Shown here piece by piece: positions 34,492 to 43,098 of a DNA stretch of 64,000 nt; position 1 is the stretch's first letter; every line of letters begins with the position of its first letter. Under the pieces are notes generated by a model. It had not been told where the DNA came from, made no database searches, and saw only the letters and a list, made by a program, of their open reading frames with translations. The DNA comes from an uncultured Pseudomonas sp. (GTDB lineage: Bacteria; Pseudomonadota; Gammaproteobacteria; Pseudomonadales; Pseudomonadaceae): the NCBI RefSeq assembly GCF_946885885.1, contig NZ_CAMPHN010000002.1, positions 36,732-100,731 on the forward strand. The letters are read 5' to 3'. Both the position numbers and the translations under genes were made by a program.

Positions 34492-35742
34492 TCAACGGAT
34501 AGCGGCCAGGCATTCTTCGAAGATGTCCAGGCCTTGCTCGAAAAGTTCGGGCTCGATGGTGAGCGGCGCCAGAAGCCGGACGATGTGCCGGCTCTTGCCG
34601 CTCGGCATCAGTAGCAATCCCTTGTTCCGGGCGGTTTCCAGCAGCGCGGAAAGTTGCTGGGTGCCGGGTTTGCCGCCCGCCGTTCTCAGTTCGATGCCGC
34701 GCATGGCGCCGGTGCCCGTGAGCCGGCCCAGGCAGGGGGAGATCGCCTGCTTACGCCAGCGCTCGTAGCGACGCAGAATCGCTTGTTCCTGCGCCTCTCC
34801 CCAGGATGCCAGGTTGCTGTCCGTCATTGTTTGCAGGCTGGCGAGGGCGGCCGCGCAGGCCAGGGGGTTGCCCGAATAGGTGCCGCCCAGCCCGCCTTTC
34901 GGCAGGGCGTTGATCAGGGCCTCGCGCCCGACCACCGCGCCAAGCGGCAGACCGCCGGCGATGCTTTTGCCCAGCAGCAGGAGGTCCGGCTCGATGCCCA
35001 GGCGTTGGAAGGCGAACCGTTGCCCGGTGCGGCCAAAGCCGGATTGGATTTCATCCGCGATCAGCAGGATGCCATTGGTATCGCAGAAGCTGCGCAACCC
35101 TCGAGCGAACGACGGATCCATGGCCAGGAAACCGCCTTCGCCTTGCACCGGTTCGAAGATGAAACACGCCACTTCGGCGATGTCGATCTCGACGCTGAAA
35201 AGTCGCTCGATCGCTTCGAAGGCTTCGTCCGCGGTCACCCCGGTATCCGGGCTGGGGTAGGGGGTATGGTACACCGGGCCTGGCAGCGTGCCCAGCCGTT
35301 GCTTGTAGGGCGCGACCTTGCCGTTCAGGTTGAGCGTCGCCAGGGTGCGGCCGTGAAAGCCGCCGTCGAAGGCGATCACCGCGCTGCGGCCGGTGGCGGC
35401 CCGGACCATCTTCAGGGCGTTCTCCGCGGCTTCCGCGCCACTGTTGGTCAGCATGCCCGCCAGCGGATAGCTGAGCGGGATAAAGGCTGCCAATGCGCTC
35501 ATCAACTGGCGGTAGCCCTCATGGGGCACGGCATTGAAGGCCGAGTGGGTGAGCTTCTGCGCTTGCGCGGTAATGGCTGCGACCACCGCGGGGTGGCAGT
35601 GGCCCAGGTTGAGGACGCCGATGCCGCCGACGAAGTCGATGTACTGCTTACCTTCAGTGTCCCAGACCAGAGCATTTCGCCCATGGCTCAGGGTGATCGG
35701 ATGGACGATCGAAAGCGCATTGCTGATAGGCGACGGGGTCAT
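34492..35742 (-). CDS. amaC: Class III aminotransferase, 2-aminoadipate aminotransferase AmaC
   Basis: 416-residue PLP aminotransferase of the 4-aminobutyrate aminotransferase group, very like P. putida PP_4108 (AmaC), which deaminates L-2-aminoadipate to 2-oxoadipate. Visible are TNSGAEAAENALK, FDGGFHGRTLATLN, EPVQGEGGF, ADEIQSGFGRTG and the PLP lysine in LLLLGKSIAGG. It supplies the substrate of HglS, whose gene lies downstream on the same strand but with its own putative operator 230 bp away. Side activity on GABA or 5-aminovalerate is likely from the family. Confidence 0.85.
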   Translation of the reverse strand: MTPSPISNALSIVHPITLSHGRNALVWDTEGKQYIDFVGGIGVLNLGHCHPAVVAAITAQAQKLTHSAFNAVPHEGYRQLMSALAAFIPLSYPLAGMLTNSGAEAAENALKMVRAATGRSAVIAFDGGFHGRTLATLNLNGKVAPYKQRLGTLPGPVYHTPYPSPDTGVTADEAFEAIERLFSVEIDIAEVACFIFEPVQGEGGFLAMDPSFARGLRSFCDTNGILLIADEIQSGFGRTGQRFAFQRLGIEPDLLLLGKSIAGGLPLGAVVGREALINALPKGGLGGTYSGNPLACAAALASLQTMTDSNLASWGEAQEQAILRRYERWRKQAISPCLGRLTGTGAMRGIELRTAGGKPGTQQLSALLETARNKGLLLMPSGKSRHIVRLLAPLTIEPELFEQGLDIFEECLAAIR

Positions 35743-35903
35743 AGCTGAAGCGCCTTGCCGGCTGCGTTGGGCATCCTCTCATGCAAGGCAAAGGCACGAA
35801 ATGGCATCGGGGGTATTCCTCTTCGACAGGGATTTCTTTCTATCAAAACGAGGAACGCCGCTCCGTCACAAGCGAAAAAAACTTACTCAGTCATTCCTAA
35901 TAT

Positions 35904-36818
35904 TCAGGACCCCGTTTCGGCGCTGCTTTCTACTTTGGCCTTTTCGAGGATCCAGTCGACGAAACTTCTGACTTTCGGAATATCCAGGGTCTGCTCTGCA
36001 TGGGCCATGAAGTGGGAGCCCTGGCTTTTCTTGTAGTGCGTCCAGGGGATTACCAGTTTGCCCTCGGCGAGTTCGTCCTCGACCAGGAAGCGTGGCACCA
36101 GGGCGACCCCGCAGCCGGCCTGGGCCGCGCTGATGCACATGTAAAACGTATCGAAGCGGGGGCCGTGGTAGCTGTGGTCCGTGTTGATTCCTTGCTCGTC
36201 GAACCACTCGTGCCAGGCCTCCGGCCGCGAGGTGCATTGCAGAAGTACCAGGTCGGCCAACTCGCCCGCGCTGGCAAAGGGCTTGTCGGCGAGCAACCCC
36301 GGCGCGCAGACGGCAACCACATCCTCGCCGAACAGCTCGATACAGGTAGCGCCGGGCCAGGTCCCCTGGCCGTAGAAGAAGGCGATGTCGGCTTTGTCCT
36401 GCACCAGGTCGAAGGGCTCCAGCTCGTTCCTGATATCGAGGTGGATGTTGGGGTAGCGCTTGGAAAACCCTTTGAGGTTCGGGATCAGCCAGCGCGCTCC
36501 GAAGGTGGGTTGCGTGGCCACCCTCAACACTTCGGTTTCGCCGCCATAGGACAGGATATAGCGGCTGGAGATATCCACCTGGGTGAGGATCTTATTGACC
36601 TCCGCTTGGTACAGCTCGCCCGCCGGGGTCAGCTGGAGACGGCGACGTACCCGATGGAACAGCAGGTGCTGGAGCATCTCCTCGAGCTGGGCGACCTGCT
36701 TGCTCACCGCGCTCTGGGTCAAGTGCAGCTCTTCCGCCGCGCGGGTGAAGCTCATGTGCCGGGCGGCCGATTCGAAGCATTGCAGGGCGGCGATGGTGGG
36801 TAGCAATCGTTTGGACAT
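35904..36818 (-). CDS. LysR-type regulator of lysine catabolic genes
   Basis: 304-residue LysR regulator, positional equivalent of P. putida PP_5259 between hglS and amaB. The N-terminal winged helix is ALQCFESAARHMSFTRAAEELHLTQSAVSKQV; the effector domain starts near residue 90 (GGETEVLRVATQPTF) in the GcvA-like style. ATG 36818 is used; the same frame stays open upstream but overlaps amaB. Divergent from amaB across 123 bp that hold a LysR-type inverted repeat, so it likely controls amaB and, through the matching site, hglS. Effector probably a lysine catabolite; not provable here. Confidence 0.88.
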   Translation of the reverse strand: MSKRLLPTIAALQCFESAARHMSFTRAAEELHLTQSAVSKQVAQLEEMLQHLLFHRVRRRLQLTPAGELYQAEVNKILTQVDISSRYILSYGGETEVLRVATQPTFGARWLIPNLKGFSKRYPNIHLDIRNELEPFDLVQDKADIAFFYGQGTWPGATCIELFGEDVVAVCAPGLLADKPFASAGELADLVLLQCTSRPEAWHEWFDEQGINTDHSYHGPRFDTFYMCISAAQAGCGVALVPRFLVEDELAEGKLVIPWTHYKKSQGSHFMAHAEQTLDIPKVRSFVDWILEKAKVESSAETGS

Positions 36819-36844
36819 GGCGAGCTCTGCTAGGCGTGAGAGCG

Positions 36845-36863
36845 TCATTCTCCAAGGGAATGA
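36845..36863. promoter_or_regulatory. Inverted repeat between LysR gene and amaB
   Basis: TCATTC-TCCAAGG-GAATGA is a 6-bp perfect inverted repeat with a 7-bp spacer, containing the T-N11-A type pattern of LysR sites. It lies 26 bp from the LysR start and 78 bp from the amaB start, and agrees with the site before hglS in both half-sites and 5 of 7 spacer bases. Confidence 0.65.
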
Positions 36864-36941
36864 TGTGGTGCGTAAAGGTCGTTTGTCCGTCCAGGGCATT
36901 CGGATTAATACTGATTCAGTTAATGAACTCAGGAGAAAGAC

Positions 36942-38432
36942 ATGGTTGACGAGCTGCTCAAAAACCTTGGTGTAAGTGCCAGTGCATACCAAGGGGGCAA
37001 CCATAGCGTTCATACCCCGATCGACGGCAGCCAGATCGCCTCGGTTACCCTGGAGAGCCCGGCCGCCGTGCCCGGCAAGGTCGAGGCGGCCCATCAGGCG
37101 TACCTGGCGTGGCGCGATGTGCCCGCCCCCCGTCGCGGCGAGTTGGTTCGCCTGTATGGCGAGGTTTTGCGTAAGCACAAGGCCGAACTGGGCGAGCTGG
37201 TCTCCATCGAGGCCGGCAAGATCACCCAGGAAGGCTTGGGCGAAGTGCAGGAAATGATCGACATCTGCGACTTCGCGGTCGGCTTGTCGCGCCAACTCTA
37301 CGGCCTGACCATCGCCTCCGAGCGCCCCGGCCACCACATGCGTGAAACCTGGCATCCGCTGGGTGTGGTGGGGGTGATCAGCGCGTTCAATTTCCCTGTC
37401 GCGGTATGGGCCTGGAACACCGCCCTGGCCCTGGTCTGCGGCAATGCCGTGATCTGGAAACCGTCCGAGAAAACCCCGCTCACCGCCCTGGCTTGCCAAG
37501 CGCTTTTCGAGGTGGCCTTGCGCCAATTCGGCGATGCCCCGGCTGGCTTGAGCCAGTTGATCATCGGCGATCGCGAGGCGGGCGAGGTTCTGGTCGACGA
37601 TCCGCGCGTGCCGCTGATCAGCGCCACCGGCAGCACCCGCATGGGCCGCGAAGTCGCGCCTCGCGTGGCTGCCCGTTTCGCTCGCAGCATTCTCGAGCTG
37701 GGCGGCAACAACGCGATGATCCTGACGCCCAGCGCCGATCTCGATCTGGCCGTGCGCGGCATCCTGTTCAGCGCCGTCGGTACCGCGGGCCAGCGTTGCA
37801 CCAGCCTGCGCCGCCTGATCGTGCATCGTTCGGTGAAGGACGAAGTGGTTGCCCGGGTCAAGGCGGCCTACGCCAAGGTGCGGATCGGCGACCCGCGCAA
37901 GGACAACCTGATCGGCCCGCTGATGGACAAGCAGGCATTCCTGTCGATGCAGGATGCGCTGGTAAAAGCGCGCGACGAAGGCGGTACGGTATTCGGTGGC
38001 GAACGCCAGTTGCAGGAGCAGTACCCGAATGCGTACTACGTCGCTCCGGCAATCGTCGAGATGCCTGGCCAGACCGCGGTCGTACGTCACGAGACCTTCG
38101 CGCCTATCCTCTATGTCCTCGCCTACGATGACTTCGAGCAAGCGCTACGGCTGAACAACGAAGTTCCGCAAGGCTTGTCGTCCTGCATCTTCACCACCGA
38201 TGTGCGCGAGGCCGAGCGCTTCCAAAGCGCTTCCGGCAGCGACTGCGGCATCGCCAACGTCAATATCGGCACCAGTGGCGCCGAGATCGGCGGTGCGTTC
38301 GGTGGTGAGAAGGAAACCGGCGGCGGCCGCGAGTCCGGTTCGGATTCCTGGAGGGCCTACATGCGCCGTCAGACCAACACCATCAACTACTCCCGTGAAC
38401 TTCCCCTGGCGCAGGGCATCGTCTTCGATTGA
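36942..38432 (+). CDS. amaB: L-aminoadipate-semialdehyde dehydrogenase AmaB
   Basis: 496-residue aldehyde dehydrogenase (ALDH7-like), oxidising L-2-aminoadipate 6-semialdehyde/piperideine-6-carboxylate to L-2-aminoadipate with NAD(P). Motifs: VISAFNFPVAVWAWN, WKPSEKTPL, SATGSTRMGREV, ILELGGNNA (catalytic Glu) and TAGQRCTSLRR (catalytic Cys). Feeds AmaC then HglS. Preceded by CAGGAG and by the LysR-type site. A strong terminator follows, separating it from amaA. Confidence 0.93.
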   Translation: MVDELLKNLGVSASAYQGGNHSVHTPIDGSQIASVTLESPAAVPGKVEAAHQAYLAWRDVPAPRRGELVRLYGEVLRKHKAELGELVSIEAGKITQEGLGEVQEMIDICDFAVGLSRQLYGLTIASERPGHHMRETWHPLGVVGVISAFNFPVAVWAWNTALALVCGNAVIWKPSEKTPLTALACQALFEVALRQFGDAPAGLSQLIIGDREAGEVLVDDPRVPLISATGSTRMGREVAPRVAARFARSILELGGNNAMILTPSADLDLAVRGILFSAVGTAGQRCTSLRRLIVHRSVKDEVVARVKAAYAKVRIGDPRKDNLIGPLMDKQAFLSMQDALVKARDEGGTVFGGERQLQEQYPNAYYVAPAIVEMPGQTAVVRHETFAPILYVLAYDDFEQALRLNNEVPQGLSSCIFTTDVREAERFQSASGSDCGIANVNIGTSGAEIGGAFGGEKETGGGRESGSDSWRAYMRRQTNTINYSRELPLAQGIVFD

Positions 38433-38440
38433 TCCTGTGC

Positions 38441-38480
38441 TGCGCCAAGCCGGGTATTGGATACCCGGCTTGGCGCATTT
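38441..38480 (+). terminator. Strong rho-independent terminator between amaB and amaA
   Basis: A perfect 17-bp stem (38441-38457 paired with 38461-38477) closes a 3-nt TGG loop and is followed by TTT. It begins 8 bp after the amaB stop. It implies that amaA, 117 bp further on, depends on read-through or its own promoter. Confidence 0.85.
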
Positions 38481-38597
38481 CAGGGACGCTTCGCTTCGTC
38501 GTTTGGCAAGACCCACGTACTCCTTCCCATACCGGCCGTCGCCATCGCGCCGTGCTGGAAACACCAGCAAGCCCAGCTGTTCGAAGAGGTAGGTTTC

Positions 38598-39884
38598 ATG
38601 AGTGCTTTTCGTCAAGAGTGCCTCTGGGAGAAGGTGACCTCCACCCAGGTCGAATCCGCTGCCCTGGCCGGTCAGGTCAAGTTCGACGTCTGCGTCATCG
38701 GTGGCGGCATCACTGGCCTTTGCGCTGCGCTGCATCTCCTGGAGCAGGGCAAGACGGTGTGCGTGCTCGAGGCGTATCGGGTCGGTCATGGCGGCTCCGG
38801 ACGTAACGTCGGTCTGGTCAATGCCGGCACCTGGATCAAGCCCGATGAGGTCGAGTCGACGCTAGGCGAGCAACACGGCAAACGTCTGAACGAGGTGCTG
38901 GGGCAGGCGCCGGCCGAGGTGTTCGCACTCATCCAGCGCTACGGCATCGACTGCCAGGCGCGTAACGACGGCACTCTGCATATGGCGCACAACGCGGCGG
39001 GCCTGTCTGATCTCGAATCCCGCGAAGAACAGTGGCGCAGACGCGGGGCGGACGTCGAGCTGCTGACCGGCTCAACCTGTGAGGCGTATTGCGGGACAAG
39101 CAAGATCACCGCAGCCCTGCTCGATCGCCGGGCGGGCACCATCAACCCGATGGGTTACACGATAGGGTTGGCGTTGGCGGTGATCCGCTTGGGCGGGACG
39201 ATTTACCAGCACTCGCCGGTCAACGCCCTCAATCGTCAGGCCGACGCTTGGCTGGTGGGCACCGGGCAAGGCGCCGTTGTCGCCGAGAAGGTGGTGATTT
39301 CGACCGGTGCGTACACCGAGGGCCAGTGGACCGAACTGCAGCGCAATTACTTCCGCGGTCACTATTATCAGGTCGCCTCCGTGCCCTTGGCAGGACCGGC
39401 AGCGGAGAAGATTCTCCAGCACGGCCAAGGCTCCTGGGATACCAGAACCGTACTGAGCAGTATTCGCCGCGACGCCGAGGGCCGGCTGGTGCTCGGCAGC
39501 CTCGGCAAGGCGAGCAACAAGCCGGATTGGTTCATCCGCAGTTGGGCGGACCGCATCCAGCGCCACTATTTCCCCGAGCTCGGCAAGGTCGCGTGGGAGC
39601 TGCATTGGACCGGCTGCATCGATTTCACCCCGGATCATCTGATGCGCATCTTCGAACCCGCGCCGGGCATCGTTGCGGTCACCGGCTATAACGGCCGCGG
39701 CAATACCACGGGAACCGTGATAGGGCGGGCGTTTGCCGAGTTCTTGCTGAAAGACGATCCGGACAGGCTACCCATCCCGTTTACGCGGATGAGGGCCTTG
39801 CATACGGCGGGTTTGAGAAGTTGTGCCTATGAAGTGGGCTTCTCTCTCTATCACGCGGGGCAGTGCTTGAGGGTCGTTCTGTAG
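38598..39884 (+). CDS. amaA: L-pipecolate oxidase AmaA
   Basis: 428-residue FAD-dependent DAO-fold amino acid oxidase, same length as P. putida AmaA, oxidising L-pipecolate to piperideine-6-carboxylate. The N-terminal dinucleotide motif is CVIGGGITGLCAA (about residues 33-45), followed by the GGSGRNVGLVNAG segment; near the C-terminus are GYNGRGNTTGT and the conserved tail FSLYHAGQCLR. The ATG at 38598 has GAGG 9 bp upstream. Delivers the substrate of AmaB in the D-lysine branch. Confidence 0.92.
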   Translation: MSAFRQECLWEKVTSTQVESAALAGQVKFDVCVIGGGITGLCAALHLLEQGKTVCVLEAYRVGHGGSGRNVGLVNAGTWIKPDEVESTLGEQHGKRLNEVLGQAPAEVFALIQRYGIDCQARNDGTLHMAHNAAGLSDLESREEQWRRRGADVELLTGSTCEAYCGTSKITAALLDRRAGTINPMGYTIGLALAVIRLGGTIYQHSPVNALNRQADAWLVGTGQGAVVAEKVVISTGAYTEGQWTELQRNYFRGHYYQVASVPLAGPAAEKILQHGQGSWDTRTVLSSIRRDAEGRLVLGSLGKASNKPDWFIRSWADRIQRHYFPELGKVAWELHWTGCIDFTPDHLMRIFEPAPGIVAVTGYNGRGNTTGTVIGRAFAEFLLKDDPDRLPIPFTRMRALHTAGLRSCAYEVGFSLYHAGQCLRVVL

Positions 39885-40014
39885 CCTGATCCCATCCCGA
39901 AAACATACGCATAACCCGCAATTTCGAGATGGGGCAGGTGGAATCATGCTGGCCAGCAGCGCTGGCTGACCAGAACAGCTGTTGCGTGTTTATACGCCTT
40001 TCGGCGACATCCGC

Positions 40015-41175
40015 TTAACGTAAATCGGGCGCGTACGCATTGTTCTTGTACGCCTGGCAGAAGCTCGCCTCATCGCCAGCAAATGTGGGATCCAGCTTGA
40101 CCAATGCCGGACGTACCGCGTTCCACACGTTGTTGTGCCCCTCGTTGGTCCAATCGTCCCTGACCACCATCACCAGATCGAGACCGGGGTGGATGACCAC
40201 CTTCTGCCCGCCGACCCCCGCCGCCCACTTGGTGCCCACATCGTACTGCTGGCTACAGGTGGCGCTGCCGCCGTTGCAGTTCTTCGCTTCGTAGAACGGG
40301 CGATGGGGATATTCGTTCCACAGCGATACCGGCGTGCAGTTGGTATCGTTACTGCCGGACGAGTATTTCCAGTTATCTCGGGCGTTCATCATGAAAAGAT
40401 ACCCATAACCGGTATTGGTATCCGGAAAGGCGGGATGCCCCATCCGGTAGACGTACTCCTCGCTGAGGATACGATTGCCGTTCCACATGCCTTTGCGCAG
40501 CACCAACAACCCTAGACGGGCCATGTCCCGCACGTTGCTGAACATACTGTAGGCCGTCGTAAGGCCAGCCCAACTGGTGTTATGCATACCGATCTTCTCG
40601 AACAGCTGCGTTCTCGCCAGCTTCCCCATGCTGCTGACGCCCGGGAAGGCTTTCGGTTCCCGTGCCAGCGCGCGCCTGACGATCGGGATCAGCTTGTCGA
40701 TTTCGCGCCAGCCGAAGGCATCGTAGTACCAGTTGCCTTTCTCCCCCCATGACAGATCGCGCTTGGTGGACGTCATCGCCAGGATGTGCGCGACCTTTGC
40801 CTGGGGGTTAATGCTATGCAGCTCCCACCAGTTCAGATACTCGGTCACCGGCGATTCGTCGGAGAGTCGGGTCTTGGTGGTGGCGATGCCAACGGTCAGG
40901 CTGGCCGCAAGCTTGGTGATCGACGCGACATGATAGACGCCGGTCGTATTGCGATATTCATGACACAACTTCCCATACCGCACGACCGCATAGGGGTTGT
41001 TACCCATTCTTTTGTCGGCTTCCTTGAGCAACTCCGGGTCCAGGCCGCATTCGCTGGCAACCCTCGTCGGGGCGACAGGCACCCACTCCTTCAGGCCTGG
41101 ATCTGATGCATGCGCCAGGCCGGAGCAGTAAATAAAAGCCGCCCCGGTAGCGGCTGCTAAGAATCCCTTTTTCAT
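40015..41175 (-). CDS. Beta-lactamase-fold serine hydrolase, secreted
   Basis: 386 residues with a signal peptide (cleavage after LAHAS, about residue 24). It belongs to the class C beta-lactamase/esterase-like family: nucleophile in VASITKLAAS (SxxK) and a late AAGVGGQKVVIHP segment as in family C-termini. A clear YxN second motif is not seen (WYYDAFGW is the candidate region). Four Cys in the C-terminal third may form periplasmic disulfides. Convergent with amaA; no visible partner genes. Substrate unknown (esterase, peptidase or amidase). Confidence 0.75.
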   Translation of the reverse strand: MKKGFLAAATGAAFIYCSGLAHASDPGLKEWVPVAPTRVASECGLDPELLKEADKRMGNNPYAVVRYGKLCHEYRNTTGVYHVASITKLAASLTVGIATTKTRLSDESPVTEYLNWWELHSINPQAKVAHILAMTSTKRDLSWGEKGNWYYDAFGWREIDKLIPIVRRALAREPKAFPGVSSMGKLARTQLFEKIGMHNTSWAGLTTAYSMFSNVRDMARLGLLVLRKGMWNGNRILSEEYVYRMGHPAFPDTNTGYGYLFMMNARDNWKYSSGSNDTNCTPVSLWNEYPHRPFYEAKNCNGGSATCSQQYDVGTKWAAGVGGQKVVIHPGLDLVMVVRDDWTNEGHNNVWNAVRPALVKLDPTFAGDEASFCQAYKNNAYAPDLR

Positions 41176-41912
41176 GTATCCACCCTCAATATTTCTCTTG
41201 TAAGTATTAGGTTTTCGATGCCGTGCAATCCTCTGCTCTTCTAATACGATTCCCGCCAGGCAGGGATTCCCACTGAGCGTCTATTTTTACGGCGCACGCT
41301 CCTGCTTCTCGTCTCTTCTGCAAGCGGGGCTGGCCGGATGTAGTCGAGTTCTGGAACCACTCGTCGGCAGCGCTTGAAGCCGAATGCGTCGCAACAGGCA
41401 AGCGAAGCGCGTTGGCGCTTACGCACAGGCGTAGCGACCATCGAGGGGGGTCAGTGCTCGTCTTGAGTCGATGTCGATGAGTTCGGACGATTCCGGTAAG
41501 CGCACCAGAACCGGGGTGGCCCGCTAAGGCACCTGCGTGGCTTTGATCGAGCCTTCCTTTGCCATAGGTCAGGAGCGTTCGCGCGGCATCACGCGGCTTG
41601 CTGGCGATGGCCGATGTCACGGCGGGATAGGCGCCGGAGGGGAGTGAAGCACGCGACATGGGAGACGCTCGCTTTATTTATTGTCAGGTAACGACCCCTA
41701 GAATGTGTGGAAATTAATTGATTCCGACGGAAGGCAACGCAATCGAAGACATTCGCGGTTTTTATCGGATGGGTTGCTGGTTTGGGCGCGTTCAGACGCC
41801 AACGTGCGTGGAAATGTAAAGATCGTGGTTAGGCCCCCCGGAGATCGGCGTTCACCGGAAGTGGGTCGCCAAGCCCAGCTGCTGTTTGGGGAATGCCGCA
41901 GAAAGGGGAGGG
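41176..41912. other. Long intergenic region without a convincing gene
   Basis: About 740 bp upstream of the serine hydrolase. A 150-codon frame on the minus strand (41207-41659) is Arg/Ser-rich, with no recognisable domain, RBS or family pattern, and looks like chance. I see no repeat, tRNA or mobile-element end. It could hold degraded sequence or an undetected small RNA. Confidence 0.4.
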
Positions 41913-42950
41913 CTAAACGCGGACGAAATCCGGGATGCGAAAGCGCTTGCGATAGGCCCCCGGGGTCATTCCAGTCCTGCGCTTGAACAGGCGCCGGAAG
42001 AAAGCCGGATCCTCGTAGCCGACCTGCCAACTGATCTCGTCGATGCTGGTTTCTGTGCGCTCCAGCCTGCGCTTGCCATCCTCGACCCGCAGGCGCTGGA
42101 CGTACTCGATCGGCGTTAGGCCGGTGGCGCGGGTAAAGCGCCGCTTGAAGGTGCGCTCGGCAAGCCGCGAGTGCTCGATCATTTGCTCCAGCGGGTTGGC
42201 GACGGAGAAGTGCGTGTCCAGCCAACGCTGCGCGGCCTGGATCTCGGCGTCGCCGTGGTCGCTTCTGCCCTCGAAAACGATGTACGGCGTAAGCCCATCC
42301 TGATGCCACTGCAGCGCGAACATGCGTGCGACCTCCTGTGCGGCGGTCGCGCCGGCATAGCGCGCAATCAAATAAAGCACCAGGTCGTGCCAGGTCGTCG
42401 ATGCGCCTGAACACACCAGTTCTTCGCGTAGGCCGGAAATGACCAGCACACGTTCCGGATGAATTGGCACGTCTGGATAGGCGGCCGCGAATGGGCGCGC
42501 GTAGCCAAAGTGCAGCGTCGCATCCTTACCATCGAACAGCCCTGTCTCAGCCAGCAGAAAGATCCCCGAGCAAGCCGAGCAAAGTACCGCACCGCGCTTA
42601 TGCATCGAGCGGACCCACTCAACCAGTTCTGGATAACGCCCCTTTTCCCAGCCACCGGGGCGCAGTAGCACCGAAGGAACGATCACGATATCCGTGGTTT
42701 CGATATCGGCGACAGCACGCTGCACATGGATCGGCATACCGCTGGCCAGATCGAGAGAACCCACCGCCTCGCCCACGATCTCGATGTGAAAGGGTCCACG
42801 CGCGCCTTCGCTCGCCCCGAATATGTCCATGAGCGCGAACGCATTCATGACATCGAAGATGCCGGTCAGCGTGGAGATTACCGCATCGGGCAGCGCGACC
42901 AGACTCACATGTCGCGGGGTGGGGCCGGCGGAGGACAATGATCTGGCCAT
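41913..42950 (-). CDS. GlxA-type AraC-family transcriptional regulator
   Basis: 345 residues: an N-terminal DJ-1/PfpI-like domain (about 15-210, with the nucleophile-elbow-like VLCSACSGIFLLAETG) and a C-terminal AraC double helix-turn-helix (about 235-335, AERTFKRRFTRATGLTPIEYVQRLRV and SIDEISWQVGYEDPAFFRRLFKRRTGMTP). Such regulators usually activate nearby catabolic or stress genes. Divergent from the methyltransferase gene across 148 bp containing a small palindrome, so that gene is the likely target. Ligand unknown. Confidence 0.88.
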   Translation of the reverse strand: MARSLSSAGPTPRHVSLVALPDAVISTLTGIFDVMNAFALMDIFGASEGARGPFHIEIVGEAVGSLDLASGMPIHVQRAVADIETTDIVIVPSVLLRPGGWEKGRYPELVEWVRSMHKRGAVLCSACSGIFLLAETGLFDGKDATLHFGYARPFAAAYPDVPIHPERVLVISGLREELVCSGASTTWHDLVLYLIARYAGATAAQEVARMFALQWHQDGLTPYIVFEGRSDHGDAEIQAAQRWLDTHFSVANPLEQMIEHSRLAERTFKRRFTRATGLTPIEYVQRLRVEDGKRRLERTETSIDEISWQVGYEDPAFFRRLFKRRTGMTPGAYRKRFRIPDFVRV

Positions 42951-42977
42951 GGCGGCTTACCCTCTGCAGAGTCACGC

Positions 42978-42990
42978 GCCACGGCGTGGC
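42978..42990. promoter_or_regulatory. 13-bp palindrome between GlxA-type regulator and methyltransferase
   Basis: GCCACG-g-CGTGGC lies 27 bp upstream of the regulator start in the divergent intergenic region. A candidate regulator site from position and symmetry only. Confidence 0.35.
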
Positions 42991-43098
42991 ACAAATGAAC
43001 CGATTCAAGGCGATTACGGCTCTGGAGTCTAACAGGCGCCCTTGCAATCCTGTGTACGTTGTTCGTAACCCATCAACCGCACGAAGGAGTCAAAGGCC

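Noticed and set aside
36819..38141. N-terminal extension of the LysR regulator
   Set aside because: The extension is antisense to amaB; the LysR helix-turn-helix begins directly after the ATG at 36818.
41207..41659. 150-codon minus-strand open frame
   Set aside because: Arg/Ser-rich with no recognisable domain, no RBS and no family resemblance; treated as chance coding.
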